A stretch of 64,000 nt of DNA from the NCBI RefSeq assembly GCF_964355755.1, contig NC_092673.1, forward strand, positions 18,605,001 through 18,669,000. The letters are read 5' to 3'. This document shows, one piece after another, positions 33,738 to 45,256 of this stretch (positions within the stretch are counted from its first letter, which is position 1; each line of letters begins with the position of its first letter). A program made the translations under genes and the position numbers. This DNA comes from Antedon mediterranea (taxonomy: Eukaryota; Echinodermata; Crinoidea; Comatulida; Antedonidae). The notes under the pieces were generated by a model, which had not been told where the DNA came from, made no database searches, and was given only the letters and a program-made list of their open reading frames with translations.

Positions 33738-35834
33738 CATTAGTCAGTAAAACATTTTTTCGTGGCTTAGACTTACAGCACCAGGGAACATTTTCGTTAG
33801 TGTAGCATAGCAAAAAGCTATACAAAACAACCTTATTGCTATACATTTCTAAAATTGTGTAGCAAAAAATACAATACAAAACTATGTTTCTCGACTAAAA
33901 ATCAGTTTGATTAGCAATATTGCTAAACAAAATTTTTAAATGAAATTTTTCCCTGCACTCTTTATACTAATGGATATTTGGATGTATAAGTTTCATCCGA
34001 TTAACAAATGGTAACATGCATTGACAATTGACAAACATTTTGTGGTTTTAATAAATAAAATAATTAATTATATAATATAGGGTAAATTACACAGAAAAAA
34101 GTAATGTGATGATGTGCGTTTGCCTAGCCTTTGTTTAAGGTGCACTTTCACCTTGGCTGGAAAACCCCAGGGCAATTTACAGTCATTTTTGTCTTTTCAG
34201 GTTTAGACATGCAAGTGATTATTAATTTCCAATAGACCATATCATAAAACCCATCAAAAACTCTATGTGAGTTGCTCTCTGTTGATATAAAATCTTTTAT
34301 TTTCCATTGAATAGGCTGACATACAAGACTGATTTAGGAAGTCATGTGACACAGAGAACACGGCAAAGAGGGTGTTGGCATTGTGCATAACAATAAATAC
34401 CTTATAGGCTGGTAGCATACAATCCCATTGCTGGACCAGTGGATGGAGGATTCTTTTCCAGACAAATGACATAATTTTATGGTTACCTACATTATTTATG
34501 AATTCATTAGTGTGATGTGAGTTGTAATTGTATATTTTTAAAATTTCATTATAGTAATTTGGCTTTTAAGCTAGTAGAGCTTGTTGTATGAAGGTTTAAA
34601 CATGGAGCTATAAATAATAGCTCCATGGTTTAAAGCTAGTCAGTAATAATACAATACAATGGTTCATACAACAAACAGTAACCAAAACTAACATATTTTG
34701 GTTTATAATCCAACAGATATGTTGTGTGAGAATAAATGCTGTTTTAAATGTCTTATTAATTCTTTTTAATTGTGGTTTGCTGTCTTTAAATTAGCTTATG
34801 ATTGCCATGTTGATACTGAGACTATCTTATCTATTGAACAAACAATATTATTTATGTAATTATTAGAATCAGGGACAATTTGATTTTCTCATTGTGAAAA
34901 AAATTGATCATACTGTGTGGCAATACTTACTTACAGTAGACAGATTAATTTAGAAAAATAAAAACTGCAGAATGATTTTTTAAGCATTTTATAGCAATTA
35001 TTTATAATAAAAACTAGATTTCAACTTGCCATGGTAATGAGTTAGGCTATTACTCAACGCATTGTAACACACACATGCTATTATATTAAGCTTTGTCTAT
35101 AGTAGGCTGCACTATGACGATTGTACGAATATCATAGCCGTACAGTAGGCCTAATCAAGTCATAGGCATTTCAGTCGATCAAAGGGGCTATTTCTACTGT
35201 TCAAAAAGCATCAACATTTGACCGTATTAGCATTGTAAACAGTTTAGTTGATGGTTAGTTTTTATTTTACGCAACTATTCAAATATTTGGAAAGGATGAC
35301 TTTTTCAAATTGAAAAATAAATTCATAGGTCTGAAAGATGCTTGTTTGAGTAATAACATATGGAAAATTGGAAGAAAACTGATAAAAATTAAGTAAGGCA
35401 ATAAGATGATGTAGCTGCTCACAATTAAAATAGTGAGATAGATAGTTGTTTTGTTTCATTATGCAATGATAAATAAAAAAATAAAATAAATGTGATGTGA
35501 AGTAGGATTGGCCTCCCCATGGATATCTTTTTTCCTTCTTGATATTCCTTACCAATAATTAACCAGTATATAGGCCAATAAATAATATTATCAATAATAT
35601 TATCACAACATAAAATGGCATAGTAGACCTCTCTAGCCAAACAGAGTCGTCCCCTAATTAGCCTTTAGTGACAATTGTTTTTTATACCTAAACAATTCCT
35701 TCAAAATACGCATTATTATCCTAAAGCACAAAATATTAATTATTATGAATTTTTTTATAAAGCTAACAATATATTATATGATAATTTGTGAATCATTATT
35801 TTACAGTTGTAATTCTACATGTTATCCTATCTAT
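33738..35834. other. AT-rich noncoding stretch
   Basis: No gene is supported. Short open frames on the minus strand (34263-34472, 35262-35640) have no recognisable motif. At 34584-34640 there is a short inverted repeat, 'aaacatggagctataaataa' with 'tagctccatggttt'. Otherwise nothing. Confidence 0.4.
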
Positions 35835-36066
35835 TATGCACTTTATATGCATTCATTATTGCCAGCTATATAACTACTAAACAATAGGAATGCACTTTGT
35901 CTGGCAGTGTCCCTTTGTATGAATCGTTCAACATTGGGCCCATTGCGGTTTACGCGTGATATGTTCCATCCAGGGACCAAAATGTGTAGTGTAGTTACTT
36001 TCCAGGTGAAGTTTACCCCCGCGTTACCTTGTGTACTGTGTATCGACGTACGCTACAGCAAAAACA
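35835..36066. repeat. Third copy of the hAT-internal repeat
   Basis: Matches 3310-3500 and 3610-3845: 'tatgcattcattattgcc', 'ctactaaacaatag', 'gtccctttgtatgaatcgtt', 'gttccatccagggaccaaaa' and 'cgacgtacgctacagcaaaa'. It ends where the 46-bp minisatellite begins. Confidence 0.75.
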
Positions 36067-38770
36067 AGTTATGGGGGATGTGGGTAGAGATGCTTGTCAC
36101 CTGTTATGTGTATTTTAAGGGGGGATGTGGATAGAGGTGCTTGTCACATGTTATGTGTATTTTAAGGGAGGATGTGGATAGACGTGCTTGTCACCTGTTA
36201 TGTGTATTTTAAGGGGGGATGTGGGTAGAGGTACTTGTCACCTGTTATATGTATTTTAAGGGGGATGTGGATAGAGGTGCTTGTCACCTGTTATGTGTAT
36301 TTTAAGGGGGATGTGGATAGAGGTGCTTGTCACCTGTTATGTGTATTTTAAGGGGTTGTGGATAGAGGTGCTTGTCACCTGTTATGTGTATTTTAAGGGG
36401 GATGTGGGTAGAGGTGCTTGTCACCTGTTATGTGTATTTTAAGGGGGATGTGGATAGAGGTGCTTGTCATCTGTTAATGTGTATTTTAAGGGGGTTGTGG
36501 ATAGAGGTGCTTGTCACCTGTTATGTGTATTTTAAGGGGGGATGTGGATAGAGGTGCTTGTCACCTGTTATGTGTATTTTAAGGGGGTTGTGGATAGAGG
36601 TGCTTGTCATCTGTTATGTGTATTTTAAGAGGGATGTGGATAGAGGTGCTTGTCACCTGTTATGTGTATTTTAAGGGGGGATGTGGATAGAGGTGCTTGT
36701 CACCTGTTATGTGTATTTTAAGGGGATGTGGATAGAGGTGCTTGTCACCTGTTATGTATATTTTAAGGGGGATGTGGATAGAGGTGCTTGTCACCTGTTA
36801 TGTGTATTTTAAGGGGGATGTGGATAGAGGTGCTTGTCACCTGTTATGTGTATTTTAAGGGGGATGTGGATAGAGGTGCTTGTCATCTGTTAATGTGTAT
36901 TTTAAGGGGGATGTGGATAGAGGTGCTTGTCACCTGTTATGTGTATTTTAAAGGGGATGTGGATAGAGGTGCTTGTCATCTGTTATGTGTATTTTAAGGG
37001 GGATGTGGATAGAGGTGCTTGTCATCTGTTATGTGTATTTTAAGGGGGTTGTGGATAGAGGTGCTTGTCATCTGTTATGTGTATTTTAAGGGGGTTGTGG
37101 ATAGAGGTGCTTGTCACATGTTATGTGTATTTTAAGGGAGGATGTGGATAGACATGCTTGTCACCTGTTATGTGTATTTTAAGGGGGGATGTGGGTAGAG
37201 GTACTTGTCACCTGTTATATGTATTTTAAGGGGGATGTGGATAGAGGTGCTTGTCACCTGTTATGTGTATTTTAAGGGGGATGTGGATAGAGGTGCTTGT
37301 CACCTGTTATGTGTATTTTAAGGGGTTGTGGATAGAGGTGCTTGTCACCTGTTATGTGTATTTTAAGGGGGATGTGGGTAGAGGTGCTTGTCACCTGTTA
37401 TGTGTATTTTAAGGGGGATGTGGATAGAGGTGCTTGTCATCTGTTAATGTGTATTTTAAGGGGGTTGTGGATAGAGGTGCTTGTCACCTGTTATGTGTAT
37501 TTTAAGGGGGGATGTGGATAGAGGTGCTTGTCACCTGTTATGTGTATTTTAAGGGGGATGTGGATAGAGGTGCTTGTCATCTGTTATGTGTATTTTAAGA
37601 GGGATGTGGATAGAGGTGCTTGTCACCTGTTATGTGTATTTTAAGGGGGGATGTGGATAGAGGTGCTTGTCACCTGTTATGTGTATTTTAAGGGGATGTG
37701 GATAGAGGTGCTTGTCACCTGTTATGTATATTTTAAGGGGGATGTGGATAGAGGTGCTTGTCATCTGTTATGTGTATTTTAAGGGGGATGTGGATAGAGG
37801 TGCTTGTCACCTGTTATGTGTATTTTAAGGGGGGATGTGGATAGAGGTGCTTGTCACCTGTTATGGGGATGTGGGCAGAGGTGCTTGTCACCTGTTATGT
37901 GTATTTTAAGGGGGATGTGGATAGAGGTGCTTGTCACCTGTTATCTTACAGTATGTGTATTTTAAGGGGGATGTGGATAGAGGTGCTTGTCACCTGTTAT
38001 GTGTATTTTAAGGTGGGTGTGGATAGAGGTGCTTGTCACCTGTTATGTGTATTTTAAGGGGGATGTGGATAGAGGTGCTTGTCACCTGTTATGTGTATTT
38101 TAAGGGGGATGTGGGTAGAGATGCTTGTCACCTGTTATGTGTATTTTAAGGGGGTGTGGATAGAGGTGCTTGTCACCTGTTATGTGTATTTTAAGGGGTT
38201 GTGGGTAGAGGTGCTTGTCACCTGTTATGGGGATGTGGGCAGAGGTGCTTGTCACCTGTTATGTGTATTTTAAGGGGTTGTGGGTAGAGGTGCTTGTCAC
38301 CTGTTATGTGTATTTTAAGGGGGGATGTGAGTAGAGGTGCTTGTCACCTGTTATGTGTATTTTAAGGGGGATGTGAGTAAAGGTGCTTGTCACCTGTTAT
38401 GTGTATTTTAAGGGGTTGTGGGTAGAGGTGCTTGTCACCTGTTATGTGTATTTTAAGGGGGGATGTGAGTAGAGGTGCTTGTCACCTGTTATGTGTATTT
38501 TAAGGGGGATGTGAGTAAAGGTGCTTGTCACCTGTTATGTGTATTTTAAGGGGGGATGTGAGTAGAGGTGCTTGTCACCTGTTATGTGTATTTTAAGGGG
38601 GATGTGAGTAAAGGTGCTTGTCACCTGTTATGTGTATTTTAAGGGGGATGTGGATAGAGGTGCTTGTCACCTGTTATGTGTATTTTAAGGGGGGTGTGGG
38701 TAGAGGTGCTTGTCACCTGTTATGTGTATTTTAATGGGGGATGTTGGTAGAGCTGCTTGTCACCTGTTCA
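36067..38770 (+). repeat. 46-bp minisatellite, about 58 units, with a 970-bp higher-order repeat
   Basis: Unit: 'gttatgtgtattttaagggg' and 'gatgtggatagaggtgcttg' plus 'tcacct'. A G-run varies from 4 to 6. A block with private variants (gggagg, 'gacgtgcttg', 'gaggtacttg', 'ttatatg', 'ttatgtata') at about 36117-36780 recurs 970 bp later, showing segmental duplication within the array. The open frames rich in CYVYFKG are products of the repeat and are not genes. Confidence 0.93.
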
Positions 38771-40701
38771 TCCCTTTCTTTTTGCTGCCTTTTTGTTGTT
38801 CGCCGTGATCACATTTAATAAATAAAACTAGAAAGCCACTCCGAGAGTGCATACCTCCGCCTACTGCGAAATTCATCAGATTTAGTTACCGGAAAGTGTG
38901 TGTCTTTACTCTTAATGCTGTGTGTGATTTAGGCTAATTTCACTACAAGCATGTGCATGTGAGTTTGGTGTAAATGTTATGTAACCCGCCTTTCAACCAA
39001 CAATAGCTTCAGCTGACTAACAATAGAACAGAAACGCGAAAAACAAACGAGTGAATTTGAAAAGAAATAGGGTTTTTAAACTACCCGCATCAAAAAACTT
39101 GTACATTAAATCTAATTATGTTTTAAAATTACAAATCACAAAATTTAATTCTTCCCTCTTGTACAAAAATGAAGATTCATTTTTGTACAAGTAGTTATCG
39201 AGAAAATACAATTTTAGTTTACTTGTTACTTTAAGACTGCTCACCGGCTTTTGAAATTTCTTTTAACACTAGCAAGTCTGAAAATAATTTTAAAAAGTGG
39301 TCTAGAATTAGGACCATGGTCCGGATTGCCTGCAAAATTAAATGGAGTTGTCCTTGACCACATACAGTATCTATCTGTATTTTCATTTTGGAAAAGATAT
39401 TGTAATTACTTTTTGAGTAATCCTGCTAACAAACAAACAAACACACATGCTCGATTCTTTGGCGGAGGTAAATAAATAATCTTCATTCAGTAATGCCAGC
39501 ATTCAGATGCAATTTAATTGTCATAGCCTTTAAAGGCTCAGGTACAGGCATGAATTTTAAATTTAATATTTGGTTAATTGTACATAATCAAATATTTGTA
39601 ACAGAAATCGAGACGAAAAAACATGAATTTCACTTAATATGGTCAAATACAAAATTTGGCAAAATTCTTCCATAAAAACCAGGAAGACCTTTTTTCAGTA
39701 GTTAGGTAGTTAACCTAATGTAATAACATCTCTGGTGACTCCCTAGACGGTGAAAAAAGATGGTGGATATACGGTGGATAATTTTTGCTATAGCATGAAA
39801 ATAAAAATCTGAAGTTGAATAAAAATATCAGAAATGTAATATTCAAGTTATATTACCTATATTTAGTCATCTGATAACATTTTTTACCACACTGTTTATT
39901 TTTCATAGCTTTTTAAAATGCCTCTCTATTTACAAAAAATTTGTGTACAAACGAATAGAGATTTTACTGTGTAATTTGAACTATCCCCCCACTGATAAGA
40001 AAGTGCTTATTTTCAACAAACTCGTGTAACACAAATAAAATCCCAAAAATTATGAAACATAGGGGAAACTATAGATCGATAATTATTGGAATGTATGATC
40101 AATAGAATTTTTTTGCTTGCACCTGGCCTTTAAAACATCCTCATACATACAGTTGCAATTGAATTGTCATAGCCTTTTTAATGCAAAGGTTTCTGTCTGA
40201 TGGAATTATGTTTTACCTTTCCTATTTTCAGAAGAGAATGTGTCTTACTTTTACACTAGAAGATATTGGCATTAATAATTGTTAAATGAAGACACTGTAT
40301 TTTTGCAATGGAGAGGTACATTTTTAACAATTATTTCAAACACAAATAACCAGCTCCAATATGTGTTGATATTATTGAAATATGTAACTATTAATTAAAA
40401 ACAAATTAAAATGTTTCAATAGTTATATTGAATAAATACACATACTTTATAATCAAAATTTATAGTTCAAATAAAAAGAAAACACTTTGATTTTAAGATA
40501 TTCTTTTGAGAAAAATACTTCAAACTTCAAATTTTCTTTAAAATCCAAAATTCTTTCTTTCTTTCTTTAAAAATTATGAAATCATAAATATTACAATTAA
40601 AGGGCTTATTCTCATTAAATATAATAATAATATTATTTCCATCAGTCATCATTCTCAATAAATACACAGGTAATAATGCATTATTTCTTACATTTTGACA
40701 G
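38771..40701. other. Noncoding stretch with a SINE-like tail at 39240-39475
   Basis: 39240-39475 reads 'attaggaccatggtccgg', 'gaccacatacagtatctatc' and 'actttttgagtaatcctgct' followed by (CAAA)n and 'ctttggcggaggtaaa', the form of a widespread marine-invertebrate retroposed repeat. A 20-bp inverted repeat, 'cttgtacaaaaatgaa', lies around 39160-39190. The rest is AT-rich without genes. Confidence 0.45.
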
Positions 40702-40795
40702 GAGAAATTTGGTAGAAGTTTTGGACAGGAATAATTTGCAAGAAATTAAACACATTTGTAGCACACAACCAGATCTTCTGAAATCTATCGATAAG
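40702..40795 (+). CDS. Isolated exon-like segment, possibly ankyrin-repeat type
   Basis: Acceptor 'cattttgacag', donor gtattt, 94 bases. Taking one base in, it reads RNLVEVLDRNNLQEIKHICS with TQPDLLKSIDK (31 residues) and leaves in phase 0. Composition and helix pattern look like real coding sequence; 'LVEVLDRNNLQEIK' and 'LLKSIDK' resemble the helix pair before the 'DGRTPLH' turn of ankyrin repeats. No downstream exon was found before the window ends. It may belong with the ATG exon at 23735. Confidence 0.35.
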
Positions 40796-41206
40796 GTATT
40801 TAAAAAAGGATATATTTTCATAATATTAACAAAAATAAATTCTTTTCATTAAAGTTTAAAATAATAGAGAATGTAATTTTCTTTAATAATAATAAATTAC
40901 CAAGCCTCGAATTTTACCGCGGCCAGTGCCGTCGGTGTCCTCCCAGTTGGCCTCAATGCCTTTGAAAAATAATAGCACCCACGGCCACTACTGGCCTGCC
41001 CTTTTTTTTTGCGTTGGCCGTGAGTGCCCTTCCCGAATTTTACCAGAATAAAAACCACTGAAGTAGATAGAAAATAATGTCAAGAATATTTGTTTATACG
41101 ACTCTGATAGTTTTGCATCTCGTCCATCGGCTGTCTTCGTTGCAAGGGGATTTCCCTAAACGCATTTAGACAAAACATCGAACATACCGTGTAACCAAAA
41201 CAATAT
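40796..41206. other. Noncoding stretch
   Basis: It contains 'cgaattttacc' twice in direct orientation (40913 and 41035) around a GC-rich 'ggccgtgagtgccc' segment. This may be a small repeat or element. No gene. Confidence 0.35.
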
Positions 41207-41208
41207 CG

Positions 41209-42118
41209 TCCCGGACGCGATTTTTTTTTTCGTACATAAGTTGGGGACCCCTTATTGAAACGTCACAAAATAAACATAAATAATTCATCAGTTACATTTT
41301 CTTGTTCCGTGTGCACCCAAGCGTATAGCAAAACAAGAAGTGATTACACGACACAACTGCGATACGATTCTAGGCCTATCTCCGCTGTGTGGTTGCGGCG
41401 TGCGATTTCATAAAAGAATAGGGGCGTTTTATGTGGATTGTCAAAATAATCAGCCTTTAGTTTATGATAGTGTTTTTAATATAATGTATTACTAAAGAAT
41501 TACGTGTTAAAATTATAGTTTCTATTAATACTATTAGGCCTAATTATTGATCTCTAAAGCCCATGTCTATTCTAGTAGTCTGTGTGGGTGTGACGTGTGT
41601 GTTTCTGTTAGGTATGACACAGTCCGAGTAATAAGTCAGCAAAATTAAGCAATTACATTACACAAAAATACATTTTTTATTCTCGTGGTTCTAATCTTTC
41701 CATCTCATGTGTTCATCATATACGCGCATTTTTAAAGTTCCTTTGAGTACATGCATATTGTTTGATAATAAAATAGCTGAATTAAAAAATTACAGTACAC
41801 AAATTATACACATTCTTCTTGTGGGTCTAAGCTTTCTATGGGCTATGTCTAATTACTACTGAGTTGAATGTCTTGCCTAGCTGTCGATTAGCCTCGACAC
41901 ATTTTGCATAGGTTGGTGTGTGTGTGAAGAAGAGTGCGCGAAGACAATCACATGAATTGACCTAGAATCCTAGGCCTAGAAAGAATCGTATCGCAGTTGT
42001 AATCACTTGTTGCTATACGCTTGGGTACACACGGAACAAAAAATTAACTGTTTATTTTGTGACGTTTCATGAGGGGTCCCCAACTTATGTACGACAAAAA
42101 AAATCGCGTCCCGGACGC
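41209..42118. mobile_element. MITE-like element with CGTCCCGGACGCGA ends
   Basis: The left end, CGTCCCGGACGCGATTTTTT then 'cgtacataagttggggaccc', is mirrored at the right by 'ggggtccccaacttatgtac', 'gacaaaaaaaatcgcg' and 'tcccggacg'. The inversion extends inward through 'cttgttccgtgtgcaccc' and 'gcgatacgattctaggcc' on both sides (about 180 bp arms). Noncoding centre. No clear target duplication. Confidence 0.7.
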
Positions 42119-42388
42119 CGTGCGTGGTAAATCATGGTATAGATAGTACATTAAAATACAGGGGTGTACACTTTTAATAATCAAGCTAAAAATGTTCCTC
42201 AGAGAGAGAGAGGTCGGCGTCCGTCCATGTTTTGAATTCTTATAAATATGGATTTATACTAACAAAAAAACTTCAGAAATCGAAACTTGGAAAATAACAC
42301 TCTGTGTATGAATAGTTGTAGTTAAGGCCTACAAACAAATTGTTTTTGAATTATGTTTTATCCATCCGCTGTGCCTTAGTGCTGCTAA

Positions 42389-43054
42389 AGCCTGTTTTCC
42401 TGTCGACGTTAAGTTACGTTGAGTTGCGTTGAGTTGACATATTCAACGATTTAACAGGAAAAGGGGGTAAAAATTAACGTTGAAAATCGTTAAAATCTTA
42501 AATCGTTAAAGTTGAACACGGTTCAACTTTAACGATTACGATCGTTAAAGCTGACCAATCAAATGGTCCACAAATTACGTCATTGCAGTTTGTGAAAAAA
42601 TAGGTACGCGCTGACAATTCTTGAATGTTTACAACGCGACAATGTTTTTCACCTTTTTTGTACACTTTTAAGGTCTGATATTTAAAAAAAACAAGTGTAA
42701 GTTAAATTAAATTATAATATTAAACCAATTAAATTTAATGTTTGTCTTTAGTGTAAGCCTAGATTAAGATATCAACGAAAGTATGTCCTAGGCTGGGTTT
42801 AAGCATCAAAACCCGTAACTTTTTCAATTTTCACGCGGTCCCGGCTGCGCGTGGCCGGCCTTAGTTTTGCAACACTTCACGTCCGCGTGTCCCAGCAACG
42901 CTCGAGAGAACCAAGAAACTATGAACGATCGTGTAAAAATGTGTAAATATTAGCGGTCCGACTCGATCATCGTCATCGCTATTTTATTTTCAACTTTAAC
43001 GATTTTAAACTCAACGCAACTCAACGTATTTCAACGTCGACAGGAAAACAGGCT
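42389..43054. mobile_element. PIF/Harbinger-type MITE with TAA target duplication
   Basis: Ends AGCCTGTTTTCCTGTCGACG and inverse, flanked by TAA at 42386-42388 and 43055-43057. The termini closely resemble those of the 5.4-kb Harbinger at 27178-32598, so that family's transposase could act on it. Subterminal 'cgttgagttgcgttgag' repeats on both sides. Noncoding, 666 bp. Confidence 0.85.
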
Positions 43055-43057
43055 TAA

Positions 43058-44096
43058 GTGCTTGCTGTTGTTAGGGTCTTTACCTGTTGGGCCTTGGTTG
43101 GGCCTGGCTTCACATGCCTTTTTTGATCGCATTGTTTGAAACTAAACGAAACATTCAACACAGGACGGTAAACTGTAAACGCTAAACATTGTACCTTGAT
43201 AATTATTATTTATATGGATCGTAAATACACGTAATATTTATATGAAATACAAAAAGATTTAGACAGTCCTCTCCTACTACTACTACTACTAGTACTACTA
43301 CGACGCAATGTGATGACATAGGGGAATTCACCCCCACCTCATTCTAAATATAGTATCAGAACATTCAATCGGTCGCTCAAAAGAAGACCGTAATTAATAG
43401 ATAGTTTTTTTGGTCATGAAACGCGATACTCTCTGCTTTACCGCAACCTCTCATGTTTTTTTTACTCGGCACGAGAGGGTGGCTCTGCCATCTGACGATG
43501 ATAAAACAGTAATTGAGATCGTGTACCCGCATTTTGTGTCATATGACATGAAACATAATACTCTCTCTAAACTGCTTTTCCCCTCCAAATTCTGGTCGGG
43601 TCGTAATCATTTTTAAAGGCCTATGTTAAATCTTTTAATATGGAATATATATTTATTTTGCATATATTTTGTTGGTGTCCTAGCCTAGGTGTCGTCGTTT
43701 TTATAGTTCGCTAACCCAAGGTAGGATTAAATAATTTATAGTGTAGGCCGCCGAAACTAGGCTAGCCTCGAGTCTTTCTGCGTGAGCTGAGGTCCACGGG
43801 CCCGATGTCGTCTCGTCGGCGGATTTCCGTCCAAATTAGGATAACCTTAGGGCAGCTACAAAAATTGTATCTTTAGATAGGATTTTAATTGCAAACAATA
43901 CATTGTTTGTTTGCATTGTCCATGCTTCTAAAGGCGATGGCAATGGTGTTTACTAACCCTACGATCGACGCATAGATAATTATCATAACAATACATCGTA
44001 AGCTACGAACAATACTTCGTAGAGGCTACGTTCAGAGAACAACGACCTACGATCTACCTACGCGTAGGCTACGAAAGGTTACTCGTAGATACGAAG
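43058..44096. other. Noncoding stretch
   Basis: Holds a (CTA)n run near 43275, a TAGGCCTA-like cluster at 43680-43760, and 'ctacgaa/ttcgtag' inverted motifs at 43990-44096. A 68-codon frame at 43410 has no recognisable domain. Confidence 0.4.
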
Positions 44097-44269
44097 GGGT
44101 AGTAACAAAGTGCGAGGCACGCGAGGCAGGGAAGGCATGCGAGGCAAGTCAGAAATTTATGCGAGGCATCATTTTACCATCATCAAAAAATGCGAGGCAT
44201 CATTTTATCATTTCTCAAAATTGCAAGGCAGGAAATCACCGAAATTGAAGTAGCCTAGGCCTAGGCCCG

Positions 44270-45116
44270 CTAGGCTAGTTTCCTTTTGCACCTGCCTTGT
44301 ATTTTAACCAACTTTATCCTGAATACCACAGCTTAGAATTAGTAGGCCTACTTTAATGAAGAAAAATCACATAAAAGTAACAATAAATCCATTAAATTGG
44401 TGATTTTACAGACGTTGTTTTTCTCGCATTTCGCACACTCAATGTTCAATATTTTGGTTTCTATGGAACGCCAAAAGAGCAAAATTAATTAGAGGGCTAA
44501 AAAAAAAATGTGGAATCCATTTATATTTAACGCATTATTTGGTGAAAATCAAGTACAATTTCAATAGATTTTGTCACTGTCAGTAAGGAAAAATGTTACT
44601 GTTGATAATGTACACGGTTTCGTTAACCTTTTAAAGAATAGGCCTAAAGTAGAAAAATTCATCATAATATCCTTAGTAGGATGTCCTAGGTCTAGACTAG
44701 GTAGTGATGTTGATTTAGGATCGATTATTATTCTTTGAAAACAGAACAGTATCAGCAGTAACATATTACAGCATTTTTATTGACAAATTAACAAATATAT
44801 TGAAATAAAACATGTTTTTCACCAATAAATGCATGAGAAATTGACGCATTCCACTGAGTTTTAGTCCTCTATTATCGTTGCTCTTTTGGCGCTCCATAGA
44901 AACAAAAATATTGAACATTGAATAAGTGAAATTTGCGAACAGTGTGCGAGAAACACGCCTGTAAAATCATTAATTTAAGGATTTATTTGTTACTTTTTAT
45001 GTGATTCTTTCATTAAAGTACTCATGAGGTATACTTCTAAGGTGTGGTATTCACACGATAAAGTTAGTTATCAAATTTGGAGTAAAAATACAAGCGAAGG
45101 AAACTAGCGCCAGGTT
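44270..45116. mobile_element. Foldback element, family also present inside 49669-50717
   Basis: About 220-bp arms: 'gctagtttccttttgcacct', 'tatcctgaataccacagc', 'gattttacagacgt', 'ttctatggaacgccaaaaga' on the left and their inverses on the right ('ttgctcttttggcgctccat' to 'aggaaactagcgcc'). The centre (44500-44870) is AT-rich. Related arms occur at 49985-50230 and 50405-50665. Confidence 0.75.
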
Positions 45117-45256
45117 TATTAGTACGTACATAGACAACAATAAATAAAAATCGTTCGTAATATACCTAGCTTACTAAAACAGGAATAGTGTATCATTATT
45201 AAATATTACACCAACTATTATTATATCAAAATTGATTAAATTATTTTCTACATATA

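Noticed and set aside
36788-38273. Open frames with repeated CYVYFKG-type sequence
   Set aside because: They are translations of the 46-bp repeat, and the frame shifts whenever the G run varies.
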